DNA of 64,000 nucleotides from Achromobacter anxifer. Lineage in GTDB: Bacteria; Pseudomonadota; Gammaproteobacteria; Burkholderiales; Burkholderiaceae_B. Made by a program: the position numbers and the translations under genes. The stretch covers positions 930,001-994,000 of the forward strand of contig NZ_CAHLAR010000001.1 of assembly GCF_903652925.1 (NCBI RefSeq), in the 5' to 3' direction. The notes under the pieces are model-generated. The model did not search any database. It was not told the origin of the DNA and was given only the letters and a program-made list of their open reading frames with translations. This document shows, piece by piece, positions 41,408 through 49,956 of the stretch (the stretch's first letter is position 1; every line of letters begins with the position of its first letter).

Positions 41408-43719
41408 GGCCGCCGCTCCACGCAGGCGACGGGCCCCACGCGCGGCAGGCTGCCGTCGTCCGGCGCCAGGAAGGCGAAGCGCGCGGTGCAGGCCAGGTCC
41501 TGCAACTGCACGTCCAGATGGTTGAGCTTGCCCAGATTGCGCACGAAGGTCTGGCTGCCGTAGCCCACCACGCCTTCGGCGCCGCTTTCCCGATGCACGA
41601 CCCGCGCGCCCACCGGCAGCGGCTTGCCCTCGCCGTCCACCAGGTCGACCGTGGCTGAAGCCTCGCGGGTGATGCCGAATTCCGCCAGCACGCCGGAGCG
41701 GGCTTGGGGCACCACGTCGAGCGAGTAGGCCGAGACTTGGGCGTTGGGCGGCAGGTCCAGGCCGTCGATTTCCAGCGTGTTGGTCTGGTAGCTGTTAAGG
41801 TCCGGCACCACCAGGTGGCCGCCGGAGCCGGTATGGCCTATGACGCGGTTCTGATGCAGGATGGGCAGGCCGGGCTCGCCGGCGGAGACCAGCGCGAAGC
41901 TGTCGTCGATGCGGCGGGACGCCTGCGCCACGCCATCCATGAAGACCAGGGCGCCGTTCACGTCGAGTTCGCCCGTGGCGCGTCCGTCGTAGCGCTGCGC
42001 GCCCACGGTGATTTCGCCATAGCGTCCCAGGTAGCGGCCCCAGGCCTGTTCGTACCGGCCTGCTTCATAGGTGCCGGCCTGGACGCCCCAGCCGAAGCCG
42101 CCGCCATAGTCGGGGCTGCGGATGGCGCTGACGTTGGTGTAGGCGCCGCCGTCCTGGCGTCCGGCCATGGCATTGAGCGAGGTATCGCCCAGCGTGATGC
42201 CCAGGCTGAGAAATGCGCCCCGGCTGCCGCTGTCGTTGAAGTCCTGGTAGGCGCTCATGGTCAGCGTGGCGCGATTGCCCAGCCGCGTGCTATAGGCGAC
42301 CGAGCCGATATGGGCGGCGTCGGCGCCGGGATAGCGTTGCCCGATGTAGCTCAGCGATACCGTCTGCCCGCCGCCCAATGGCACGGCCAGCGTCGCCCTG
42401 TCGCTGGCGCGCGGCACGGGGATGCCGTCGTTGGCGGCCAGGTCCGCGTAGTCCGCGATCGCGCGCAGGGTCTGGATGTCGATGGAATAGCGCTCGTCCA
42501 CATACTGGTAACCCAAGCCGGCCTGCAGGCCGGAGTTGCGCCCCGCGCTGCCCGACAGGGAGGCGTTGACGACGCCCGCCATGCCCAGCTTCGCCAGCAT
42601 GCCGGCGCCGGCGTTGTACACGCCGGCGCTGGCTTCGCCATGGGCTTCCAGCGTCAGGGCGTTCGACACGCCGTACTGCCAGGTCCCGCTGAATGCCGGA
42701 TCGTCCTTGTAGTCGAATGAGCGCCAGCCATAGGCGCGGCGCAGAAAACCCGCCTCGACCGAATAGCTGGACATGCCCTGCGCCAGCAGCCGCGTATCGA
42801 TGTAGATGGGCACCGATTGCGATACGGGCCTGCCCAGCGCGTCGCGCGTGATCAGGTTGGCCTGGCCGAAGCCGGTGATGCCCGCGACGTTGTCCACCAC
42901 GAAGGGGCCGCTGGGCACGTCGCCGGAATAGCGGCGGATGTTGTTGATGTAGACGTCGACGGCGGAGGGCACCACGGCGCTGCCGGCGAAGTCCGGCATG
43001 GGGAAGGTCACCAGGTCGGGCCGCAAGGAGAAGTTGCGCCGCCATTGCAGTCCGCCCATGCGTATCGACCGCGACCACGCCAGCGATCCGGAAATGGTGT
43101 CGCCCACCTGCGTGGCCGTGAGCGTGGCGGGATCGGAATGGGTCCAGCTGGAGTCGTAGCGGACGTAGCGCCGCATGTCGCGGTACAGATAGGCCGTGCC
43201 CGTGTTGCTCAGGACTCCGTTGCTGTCGAAGTAGCGTTGCTCGCTCCAGATGGCCAGCGGTGTTTCGCGCTCGGTGCGGGCATAGAGGTCGTAATTGATC
43301 AGAAAGCCCCGGTCCGCCCTGGCCGCGGCAACGGGAGCCAAGCCGCGCGCATCGATGCGGTTCGGGATGCGAAGGCGGGCCGGCATGTCAATATCGACGT
43401 CCTGCGCGGCGGCGTCGTAGCGATACTTCAGGCCGGGTATCTGGTCCAGGGCGACGCGCGTCTCGTCCGATGCGCCGAGCGCATGCGTATCGATGCCGAT
43501 GCCCCGCAAGTCGGCGCCGCGCGCCCACAGGCGGCCGTGTTCGTCTTCGAAGCGCGCGATCCGATGGCTGGGCTGGCCATTGAAGCTGACGTTCAGATAG
43601 ACATCGGCGGCGGCCCGCTCCAGGGCCGCGACGGGAACCGGTTGCGCGCGCGCGCCGCCATGAACTGCTGCGGCCGCGAGCATCAGTGTCAGCGGTAAGG
43701 CGCGCGCGCAATGTTTCAC
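41404..43719 (-). CDS. Fimbrial outer-membrane usher, archaic (CsuD-like)
   Basis: 771 residues from GTG 43719, which overlaps the chaperone stop (GTGA). The signal peptide ends GGARA. The N-domain (DVYLNVSFNGQPSHRIARF) and the 24-strand barrel with plug region (VDVYINNIRRYSGDVPSGPFVVDNVAGITGFGQANLITRDALGR) are typical of ushers, and C-terminal beta domains end in CVERRP. It exports and assembles subunits delivered by the chaperone. In-frame sequence upstream of 43719 belongs to the chaperone gene in another frame. Confidence 0.94.
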   Translation of the reverse strand: MKHCARALPLTLMLAAAAVHGGARAQPVPVAALERAAADVYLNVSFNGQPSHRIARFEDEHGRLWARGADLRGIGIDTHALGASDETRVALDQIPGLKYRYDAAAQDVDIDMPARLRIPNRIDARGLAPVAAARADRGFLINYDLYARTERETPLAIWSEQRYFDSNGVLSNTGTAYLYRDMRRYVRYDSSWTHSDPATLTATQVGDTISGSLAWSRSIRMGGLQWRRNFSLRPDLVTFPMPDFAGSAVVPSAVDVYINNIRRYSGDVPSGPFVVDNVAGITGFGQANLITRDALGRPVSQSVPIYIDTRLLAQGMSSYSVEAGFLRRAYGWRSFDYKDDPAFSGTWQYGVSNALTLEAHGEASAGVYNAGAGMLAKLGMAGVVNASLSGSAGRNSGLQAGLGYQYVDERYSIDIQTLRAIADYADLAANDGIPVPRASDRATLAVPLGGGQTVSLSYIGQRYPGADAAHIGSVAYSTRLGNRATLTMSAYQDFNDSGSRGAFLSLGITLGDTSLNAMAGRQDGGAYTNVSAIRSPDYGGGFGWGVQAGTYEAGRYEQAWGRYLGRYGEITVGAQRYDGRATGELDVNGALVFMDGVAQASRRIDDSFALVSAGEPGLPILHQNRVIGHTGSGGHLVVPDLNSYQTNTLEIDGLDLPPNAQVSAYSLDVVPQARSGVLAEFGITREASATVDLVDGEGKPLPVGARVVHRESGAEGVVGYGSQTFVRNLGKLNHLDVQLQDLACTARFAFLAPDDGSLPRVGPVACVERRP

Positions 43720-44444
43720 TTCCCGGTATCGGTTTGCACGTCGGCCTGGACCGGCACGCTGTTGACCCGGGCCTTGACCGAGACCGCGCCGCGCGTGGCG
43801 GGCTGGAAGGGCAGGGGCCATTGACGCGCGCTGCCGCCCAGGACGTAGCCGAGCAGGCCGTCCCGCAGGCTGCGGCTCTTGCCGTCGATGACGAGCGCCA
43901 CGTCGCTGAGCTGCGCGCGGTGCGTGCCGCTGTTGTCGACGCGCAAGGCCCAATTCGGGCCGTCGCGCACCAGCGACCATGCAAGGTGCCGCTGCGCGGG
44001 GCTTTGCGGCGCGGCCCCCACGAACACCGGCACCGAATAGCGCAGCCGCACCTGCACGCCCGTGGCGCGCATCGGGTCGGGCGGCGCGATCTCGTCGATG
44101 ATGAGACGGTACGAGGTCTCGCCCGGGCGGCTGGCGGGCTCGGGCTGCAACAGGCGGACCACCTGCGTGCCGCCTGGCGCGATCTGGATCATGGGCGGAC
44201 TGGCGACCAGCGCCGAGGTTTCCTGCAGCACGTCTTCGGTCATGGTTTGCCGCCACGCATAGACGCGGACCTGGCCATAGATGGGCTCGGGGCCTTCGTT
44301 GCGCAACGTCATGCTGGTGGCGCGTTCCGCGCCGTTCATGTTCAGGATGACCGGCGAGATCTGCAGGCTGGCGGCATGCGCTTGCAGCGCCATGCCGAGC
44401 AAGCAGGCCCCCGCCGCCTGGCGAACGATCCCAAGCGTCGTCAT
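43716..44444 (-). CDS. Periplasmic pilus chaperone (CsuC-like)
   Basis: 242 residues with a signal peptide ending ALQAHA. The immunoglobulin-like FGS/FGL fold is shown by LQISPVILNMNGAERATSMTLRNEG, VRVYAWRQ, PPMIQIAPGGTQVVRL and YRLIIDEI. It caps subunits and hands them to the usher encoded next. It begins 12 bases after the major subunit gene and overlaps the usher start. Confidence 0.93.
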   Translation of the reverse strand: MTTLGIVRQAAGACLLGMALQAHAASLQISPVILNMNGAERATSMTLRNEGPEPIYGQVRVYAWRQTMTEDVLQETSALVASPPMIQIAPGGTQVVRLLQPEPASRPGETSYRLIIDEIAPPDPMRATGVQVRLRYSVPVFVGAAPQSPAQRHLAWSLVRDGPNWALRVDNSGTHRAQLSDVALVIDGKSRSLRDGLLGYVLGGSARQWPLPFQPATRGAVSVKARVNSVPVQADVQTDTGK

Positions 44445-44456
44445 GTCGTTCCGGGG

Positions 44457-44978
44457 TCAGAAGTAGACGGTGGCCGTGACCGTCGATTGATAGGTATCCG
44501 GCTTGGGGGCGGCCTGGGCCGGCACGCTACCGTAGACGGTCAGCGTCTGGGCCGCGCCCGTGCCGGTGCCACCCACGGTGTCGGTGCCCTGGGTGTTGCC
44601 CCAGACCGTCGTGCGGCCCGCGTTCTGGTACAGCTGATAGCCCACGGTGGTGGTGGTGTTGCCCGGCGCCGTGCCCACCAGCAGGCGATTCGCAACCGTC
44701 GAGCCCGCCGCCGTGCCGGCGTCCAGGCCCACGTTGTAGGGCGTGGTGTTGGTGCAGGTGACTCGGACCGTCGTTTGCTGGTTCACCGCGGCGCTCAACA
44801 GGCCGGTGGAAGGAAACACCAGCGGATCGGCCGCAATGGTGCAGTTGGCCTGCACGGTCAGGGAAACGTTGAAAGTCGCCGTCGCGGTGCCGTTCTGGTA
44901 GACCTGAGCCAGGGCCGCGGCGGGCAGGGCAAAGCCGATAGTTGCAGACAGAATCGCAGCAGAACCGATGGCCTTCAT
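44457..44978 (-). CDS. Major fimbrial subunit, spore coat U domain (CsuA/B-like)
   Basis: 173 residues from ATG 44978 (GGAGGAG upstream). The signal peptide ends AAALA. A single SCPU domain follows, with NCTIAADPLVFPSTGLL, VRVTCTNTTPYNVGLDAG and a C-terminal TVTATVYF strand for donor-strand exchange. It is the first gene of the fimbrial operon. Just upstream, CCAAG and CTTGG arms (44991-45006) can form a small hairpin next to the ribosome-binding site. The operon lacks the extra minor subunits found in the six-gene Acinetobacter csu cluster. Confidence 0.92.
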   Translation of the reverse strand: MKAIGSAAILSATIGFALPAAALAQVYQNGTATATFNVSLTVQANCTIAADPLVFPSTGLLSAAVNQQTTVRVTCTNTTPYNVGLDAGTAAGSTVANRLLVGTAPGNTTTTVGYQLYQNAGRTTVWGNTQGTDTVGGTGTGAAQTLTVYGSVPAQAAPKPDTYQSTVTATVYF

Positions 44979-45071
44979 GTTCGCTCTCCTCCAAGTCATG
45001 GCTTGGACGACCTTAGCGGACGGTTCAGTGCAATTTATTTCGCATTATTTCAATCTTCGTCGGTTGCTGTC

Positions 45072-45096
45072 GCCGGCGCGGATTTTCCGCGCCGGC
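45072..45096 (-). terminator. Stem-loop after the small exported-protein gene
   Basis: GCCGGCGCGG-ATTTT-CCGCGCCGGC is a perfect 10-bp stem with a five-base loop, lying between the exported-protein gene (45216-45596) and the fimbrial operon, both on the minus strand. There is no T-run, so it is probably a GC-rich terminator separating the two units. The rest of 45000-45215 is AT-rich and likely holds the fimbrial promoter. Confidence 0.5.
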
Positions 45097-45215
45097 TCAG
45101 CCCCGTTTATGCCTCTGTCGAGACAGACAGGGCCTTTGTTCCATCCGTCATGCAAAGCAGAAATTAAACGACACAACTTCGGGACGGAAAAATATAAGAA
45201 ATTGCGGCGGCGGCG

Positions 45216-45596
45216 TTATTGCGTGCGCATTTGCGATACGGCCTTGAGCTGCGCGCAGGTCTTTTCCTTGTCGGCCGCGCTCAGCGAGCCCAGTTGCCCC
45301 TTGGTCGCGGTGTACGACTGCGTGAAGGCGGAATCGAAATCCGCGGCGGACAGGCCCTGGGCGCCTGCGGCGGTCTTCTGCTGCTGCTTCATCTGGTCGA
45401 GCTGCGCGGCGGTGTATGCGTTGCAGTACTCGGCGGCGGCGTGCATCTGGCCGCTCAGCGCTGCCAAGTTCGGCATCTGACCCGGCGCGGCCTGTTGCGC
45501 CAGGGCGGCGCTGCTGCCCAAGGTCAGGGCGGCGGCCACCAGGGCGGCCTTGCGGTGGCGAGAAACACGGGCGCAAGCTTGCTTGAAAGTCGGCAA
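45216..45596 (-). CDS. Small exported hypothetical protein
   Basis: 126 residues if translation starts at TTG 45596, which has GGAG six bases upstream and gives a proper signal peptide (MPTFKQACARVSRHRKAALVAAALTLGSSAALA). In-frame ATGs at 45632 and 45668 give an implausible N-terminus. The mature protein (QQAAPGQMPNLAALSGQMHAAAEYC...) is helical, Gln/Ala-rich, with two Cys (YCNAY, TCAQL) likely to be disulfide-bonded. No family recognised. It lies upstream of the fimbrial operon on the same strand. Confidence 0.65.
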   Translation of the reverse strand: MPTFKQACARVSRHRKAALVAAALTLGSSAALAQQAAPGQMPNLAALSGQMHAAAEYCNAYTAAQLDQMKQQQKTAAGAQGLSAADFDSAFTQSYTATKGQLGSLSAADKEKTCAQLKAVSQMRTQ

Positions 45597-45818
45597 TTCA
45601 GTCTCCAGTTCGATAAGGGGGTAGGCGGTCATGCCGCCTGTATGGCGCGAGCAATATGCCCGATTCATTGTTATGGGCTTATGAATCGATGCAACACGAT
45701 GTATCTGGCGGGTGCCGAGGGCCGGAATCGTGTCGCTGTGCTCTCAGCGCAAGGACGGGCGGCACCGGCCGCGCCTCTCGTGCTCGGTCCGCTTGCCGTG
45801 CCCAATGCGTTGCGCGGA

Positions 45819-46430
45819 CTATTTGCTGCGCTTGACCATCGCCACGATGGTATCCATCAGTTCATCCCGCGCCTGCTCCGCGCTGATGTCACCGGCGACG
45901 GCGGCGTCGGAAAGGCCGTCGGCGGCGCCGAGCATCGCCCACATGCCGGCCGCCGGAATGCCGGCGGGGCCGGCGTAGGGCGCAAGCACGCGCTGGCATT
46001 TCTCGATGAAGGCCTGCTGGTAGCGGCGCTTGACCGCGGCCAGTTCCGGCGAACCGCCAAGGGCGGCGAGCACGCCGGGAATTTCGCGTCCTTGGGTCAT
46101 GACGCATTGGACGTAGCCGGCCGCGATCACGCCGGCCTTGTCCTTCAGGGACGGTTTGCTGGCGGCAATCGCGGCGTCGATGATCGCGGTCTGGCGGACA
46201 TCGAAGTCCTCGTACAGCGCCACCAGCAACCCATTGCGCGTGCCGAAGTGGTCGTAGGCCACGGGCTTGGTGACGCCGGCCTCGGCGGCCAGGCGGCCCA
46301 GCGTGAGCGTGTCCGCGCCTTCGTCGCTGATCAGCTTCCAGGCGACGTCCAGCAATTGGCGCTGGCGCTCGTAGCGCGACAGGCGGCGCTGGGGGGCGGC
46401 TTGGGCGGCGCGCGATGTTTGTGCTGTCAT
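45819..46430 (-). CDS. TetR-family regulator of the adjacent quinone oxidoreductase
   Basis: 203 residues. The N-terminal helix-turn-helix is TLGRLAAEAGVTKPVAYDHFGTRNGLL (about residues 43-70), and the C-terminal helical domain is of the TetR_C type. Its ATG overlaps the stop of the upstream oxidoreductase gene by four bases, so both are in one operon. A perfect palindrome at 47072-47104, just before the operon, is the likely operator for autoregulation. Confidence 0.9.
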   Translation of the reverse strand: MTAQTSRAAQAAPQRRLSRYERQRQLLDVAWKLISDEGADTLTLGRLAAEAGVTKPVAYDHFGTRNGLLVALYEDFDVRQTAIIDAAIAASKPSLKDKAGVIAAGYVQCVMTQGREIPGVLAALGGSPELAAVKRRYQQAFIEKCQRVLAPYAGPAGIPAAGMWAMLGAADGLSDAAVAGDISAEQARDELMDTIVAMVKRSK

Positions 46431-47047
46431 GGTTCGGCTTCCTCCTCGCGGATTACATCACGCGAGGAGAAAATCTTCTCGCCGATGGCCCGGGCGGCCG
46501 CGAGATGCGAGGCGGGAAAGCCCGCGTCCGAAGGCAGCAGCAATTCCGACGTGACCACGCTGGCGCCGCAGTAGCCGAAAATGCCGTGGTCGATCTGGGT
46601 TTTCATGGCGCCGAAATAGCCGTGGCGCGCATAGGTGCGCTGATTCGCGCCGCCGAGCGCCACCAGATGGACCTTCAGGCGCTGCAGTTTCTTGACCAGT
46701 CCGCCGTCCGCATCCTCATAGGCCCAGCCCTGGGTGAATACCCGGTCGATCCAGCCTTTGAGCAGTCCCGGGAAGGACCACCAGTACACGGGGTACGCCA
46801 GCACCAGCGCGTCCGCGCGTTCCAGCCGCGCATGTTCCGCCGCGACCTCGGGCAGCGGTTCGCCCTTGGCCTGGGCCAGGAGGGTATCGGGCTGGGTGAA
46901 CCTGGGATCGAATCCCTCCGCGGCCAGGTCGGCGATTTCAAAGGTATGCCGCGGATCGGACGCGGCGATGCCTTCGGCTATCCGGTTTGCCACCGCATGG
47001 GTGAGCGAGGCGGGATCAGGGTGTGCAACAACGATAAGCGCATGCAT
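46427..47047 (-). CDS. NAD(P)H-quinone oxidoreductase, flavodoxin-like fold
   Basis: 206 residues. MHALIVVAHPDPASLTHAVA at the N-terminus binds FMN/FAD phosphate. LVLAYPVYWWSFPGLLKGWIDRVFTQGWAY is the hallmark of the NQO1/KefF/MdaB flavoprotein family. It probably performs two-electron reduction of quinones or other electrophiles in the cytoplasm. It is the first gene of the operon, with the TetR gene translationally coupled behind it. Confidence 0.9.
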   Translation of the reverse strand: MHALIVVAHPDPASLTHAVANRIAEGIAASDPRHTFEIADLAAEGFDPRFTQPDTLLAQAKGEPLPEVAAEHARLERADALVLAYPVYWWSFPGLLKGWIDRVFTQGWAYEDADGGLVKKLQRLKVHLVALGGANQRTYARHGYFGAMKTQIDHGIFGYCGASVVTSELLLPSDAGFPASHLAAARAIGEKIFSSRDVIREEEAEP

Positions 47048-47071
47048 GGCTGGGCCGCTCCATCAAGAATT

Positions 47072-47104
47072 AACCTACCAATAGTAACTTACCTTTGGTA
47101 GGTT
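47072..47104. promoter_or_regulatory. Candidate TetR operator upstream of the quinone oxidoreductase operon
   Basis: AACCTACCAA at 47072-47081 and TTGGTAGGTT at 47095-47104 are perfect 10-base inverted arms around a 13-base AT-rich centre, 24 bases before the oxidoreductase ATG. The location and symmetry fit a dimeric repressor site. Assignment to the TetR at 45819-46430 is inferred from operon structure. Confidence 0.6.
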
Positions 47105-47119
47105 TTGTTCTCGACGTGG

Positions 47120-47143
47120 AGCGTCCCTGGCGTCAGGGACGCT
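47120..47143 (-). terminator. Stem-loop after the GntR gene
   Basis: AGCGTCCCTG-GCGT-CAGGGACGCT is a perfect 10-bp stem with a four-base loop, 27 bases after the GntR stop and before the next minus-strand promoter. There is no strong T-run. Probable terminator isolating the two units. Confidence 0.55.
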
Positions 47144-47170
47144 GCAAGGCTGTCTTCGAAGTGGCTGGCC

Positions 47171-47878
47171 CTAGTGGCTTGGAATCTGCGCCAACACCAG
47201 CTGGGTGGTCTGGCGCAGGTGTTGCGCCAGCAGTTCGGCGGCGGTGTCGGCGTCGCGGGCCAGCGCGGCTTCCAGCAGCTGGCGGTGTTCGTCGGTCACG
47301 TTGCGCTCCTTGCCTTTCTTCGGGGCAGCGGCGCGGCGAGTCCCGGCGTTGTGCTGCACCGACAGGTAGCGGTAGCGCGCCGTCTGGTCGCGCAGCAGCT
47401 CGGCGATGGCGATGAGCGACTTGGAATCGCTGCCGCTGATCAGGGCCGAGTGGAAGGCGGAATGCGCCTGTTCCCATTCGGCGGACAGCCCCGACCCGTC
47501 GGGCGCATGCAGGGGCAGGCGGCTCAGGCGGTAGTGCGCGCCGGCCAGCCGCTCTTCCCAGTCCAGGCTGCCGCGCGCGATGGCGCGGCGCAAGGCTTCG
47601 CATTCGATGTGGATCCGGGTTTCGGTGATGTCCAGCAACTCTTCGGCGGATACGTCCGCCACGCGGAAGCCGCGCTGGTCCTCCGCGACCACGAATCCGC
47701 TGGTGGCCAGGCGCGAAAGCGCTTCCCGCAAGGGGATGGCCCCGCTGTCGTAGCGCTCGCATAGATCCTTGATGCGCAAGCGCGTCCCGGGGGGCAGGTG
47801 TCCCGTGATGATGTCCGCGCGTATGTCATTGGCCAGGGCCGATGCCGCGGTACGGAAAGGAGTGGAAGCGGAAGTCAT
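47171..47878 (-). CDS. GntR-family regulator with FCD domain
   Basis: 235 residues. The winged-helix N-domain (ALANDIRADIITGHLPPGTRLRIKDLCERYDSGAIPLREALSRL) is followed by an FCD ligand domain with the metal/ligand-binding residues Asp-x3-R (DITETRIHIECEALRRA), HSAFHSALI and DEHRQLLEAALARD. FadR/VanR-type members repress catabolic genes until a pathway acid binds. It is divergent from the FAH-family hydrolase operon at 47992, which it probably controls. Confidence 0.9.
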   Translation of the reverse strand: MTSASTPFRTAASALANDIRADIITGHLPPGTRLRIKDLCERYDSGAIPLREALSRLATSGFVVAEDQRGFRVADVSAEELLDITETRIHIECEALRRAIARGSLDWEERLAGAHYRLSRLPLHAPDGSGLSAEWEQAHSAFHSALISGSDSKSLIAIAELLRDQTARYRYLSVQHNAGTRRAAAPKKGKERNVTDEHRQLLEAALARDADTAAELLAQHLRQTTQLVLAQIPSH

Positions 47879-47885
47879 GCGGCAC

Positions 47886-47943
47886 GATAAGGTTTTTATC
47901 TATGAATCTCAAGTTATCCAGGGAAAACCAGAATATATATATT
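47886..47943. promoter_or_regulatory. AT-rich divergent control region between gntR-like and FAH genes
   Basis: The gap is strikingly AT-rich against the genome background. GATAA-GGTTT-TTATC at 47886-47900 is a perfect-arm palindrome next to the gntR start, and AATATATATATT at 47932-47943 is a 12-bp palindrome placed like a promoter core. AGGAG at 47982-47986 serves the GTG start at 47992. Binding by the GntR protein is a guess from position. Confidence 0.4.
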
Positions 47944-47991
47944 TTATTAGATTAAATATTCTTCGGACAACCATCATCATCAGGAGATCAC

Positions 47992-48846
47992 GTGAAACTG
48001 GCCACCCTACAAATCGACGGCGCGCCCCGCGCCGCCGCCCTCGTGCAGGGCCGTCTGGCGCTGCTTTCCGCTCCCGGCGTCGACCTGGGCACGCTGCTGC
48101 GCCAGGGCAAGACGCAGGCCGACCTGGAACGCCTGGCGGCCGCAGCCACGCAGTTCATCGAGCCCGACGGCGCGACCTTCCTGTCGCCGTCGATCGAGCC
48201 CCCCAAGATTTTCTGCGTTGGCCTGAACTACGCGGACCACACCAAGGAAAGCCCGTACGACCAGCCGGATTACCCGACGCTGTTCCTGCGCGTGTCGACC
48301 AGCCTGGGCGCCCATGACGCGGTGGTGGAGCGTCCGGCGCTCAGCGACACGCTGGACTTCGAGGGCGAGATGGTCGTGGTGCTGGGCAAGGGCGGGCGCA
48401 GGATCGCCAAGGAAAACGCGCTGGACCACGTGTTCGGCTACGCCGTGGGCAATGAAATCTCGGTGCGGGAATACCAGTTCAAGTCGCCGCAGTGGACGGT
48501 AGGCAAGAACTTCGACGGCACCGGCACTTGGGGACCATACGTGGTCACGGCCGATGAGCTGCCCGCGGGCGGCAGCGGGCTGCGGATCGAGACCCGCCTC
48601 AATGGCGAGACCATGCAATCGTCCAACACCCGCGACATGCTGTTCGACGTGGCCACCGTGATCTCCACGATCAGCGAAGCGATCACGCTGCAGGCCGGCG
48701 ACATCATTTTCTCCGGCACGCCGGCAGGCGTCGGTTTCGGCCGCACGCCCAAGCTCTACATGAAGGACGGCGATACGGTCGAGGTGGACATCGAGCGCAT
48801 CGGCGTGCTGCGCAACCGCATCCGCGACGAGGCGCGCTCCGCCTAG
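47992..48846 (+). CDS. Fumarylacetoacetate hydrolase family protein
   Basis: 284 residues from GTG 47992 (AGGAG upstream). The FAH C-domain is well preserved: KIFCVGLNYADHTKES, the metal-binding DFEGEMVVVLGKGGRRI, GNEISVREYQF, and SGTPAGVGFGR. Family members hydrolyse or isomerise acylpyruvates and meta-cleavage products of aromatic rings. Paired here with a VOC dioxygenase, it probably acts after ring cleavage. First gene of an operon with two Bug receptors. Confidence 0.92.
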   Translation: MKLATLQIDGAPRAAALVQGRLALLSAPGVDLGTLLRQGKTQADLERLAAAATQFIEPDGATFLSPSIEPPKIFCVGLNYADHTKESPYDQPDYPTLFLRVSTSLGAHDAVVERPALSDTLDFEGEMVVVLGKGGRRIAKENALDHVFGYAVGNEISVREYQFKSPQWTVGKNFDGTGTWGPYVVTADELPAGGSGLRIETRLNGETMQSSNTRDMLFDVATVISTISEAITLQAGDIIFSGTPAGVGFGRTPKLYMKDGDTVEVDIERIGVLRNRIRDEARSA

Positions 48847-48929
48847 GCTGTTCATCAAGCATCCAGCGGCTCCGGCGCCAGTCATGGCGGCGGGGCGCGC
48901 GGCCACGACCCTCTTCAGGAGCTCCACCC

Positions 48930-49949
48930 ATGCGTATCGCAGCTTCCTTCATGCACAGCGCCGTGACCCAACCCGCCCGGCGCCGTTGGGCCAGACTGTT
49001 GTTGGCGGCGGGCCTGGCGGCCAGCCTGGGCGCGGCAAACGCCGCGGATTGGCCGGCGCGGCCGGTGAAGATCGTCGTGCCCTTCGCCGCCGGCGGCACC
49101 ACCGACCTGATCGCGCGGCTGATCGCGACGCCCATGTCGCAGCAGCTGGGCCAGCCGGTGGTGGTCGAGAACCGGCCCGGCGTGGGCGGCCTGCTGGGCG
49201 CCGACGCGGTCGCCAAGGCGGCGCCCGACGGCTACACGGTGCTGATGGCGAATATCTCGTATCCCCTGGCCGCGCTGGTGGCGCAGGGCGCGAAGCGGCT
49301 CAACTTCGACCCCCTGGGCGATCTGCGCAGCGTGAGCGTGGTGGCGAACGTGCCGCTGGTCATCACGTCCACGCCTTCGGTGCCGGCCCGCAACCTGAAC
49401 GAATTCGCGGCGCTGCTCAAGCAGAATCCGTCCACGCATTACGCCTATGGTTCCACGGGGCCCGGCTCGTACATCCACGTGTTCGGCGTGTGGTTCCAGG
49501 AGCAGGCCGGCGTCAGCATGACGCACGTGCCGTTCAAGGGCGCCGCGCCGCTCAAGAGCGAAATGCTGGCGGGCCGCATTCACATGGGGGGCGATCAGCT
49601 GTCGTCGTCGTTGAGCGATATCCGCGCCGGTTCGTTGACCGCGCTGGCCGTCACGTCGCCGCAGCGTTCGCCGTCGCTGCCCGATACGCCCACCGCCAGC
49701 GAGCTGGGCTTCAAGGGCATCGATACCGAAGGGTGGAACGGCTTGCTGGCGCCGGCGAAGACACCGGACGACATCGTCGCGCGGATCGGCGACGCGGTGG
49801 CCAAGGCGGTGCAGCAGCCCGCCATCCGCCAGCGCCTGGCAGAACTGGGCGCGGAGCCTAGCGGTTCGAGCCCGGCGCAAATGAGCGCGCTGCTGCAAGG
49901 GCAGTTCGCGCAGTTCGGCCCGATGGTCTCGCGCCTGCAACTGGACTGA
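48930..49949 (+). CDS. Bug/TctC-family periplasmic substrate-binding protein 1
   Basis: 339 residues. The signal peptide ends LGAANA, followed by ADWPARPVKIVVPFAAGGTTDLIARL, the Bug N-terminal signature. The ligand loops PSTHYAYGSTGPGSYIH and THVPFKGAAPLKSEMLAG are present. Such proteins bind carboxylates or aromatic acids in the periplasm for TctAB-type permeases, but no tctA or tctB occurs in the window. ATG 48930 has AGGAG upstream. Confidence 0.94.
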   Translation: MRIAASFMHSAVTQPARRRWARLLLAAGLAASLGAANAADWPARPVKIVVPFAAGGTTDLIARLIATPMSQQLGQPVVVENRPGVGGLLGADAVAKAAPDGYTVLMANISYPLAALVAQGAKRLNFDPLGDLRSVSVVANVPLVITSTPSVPARNLNEFAALLKQNPSTHYAYGSTGPGSYIHVFGVWFQEQAGVSMTHVPFKGAAPLKSEMLAGRIHMGGDQLSSSLSDIRAGSLTALAVTSPQRSPSLPDTPTASELGFKGIDTEGWNGLLAPAKTPDDIVARIGDAVAKAVQQPAIRQRLAELGAEPSGSSPAQMSALLQGQFAQFGPMVSRLQLD

Positions 49950-49956
49950 AGCCCAA

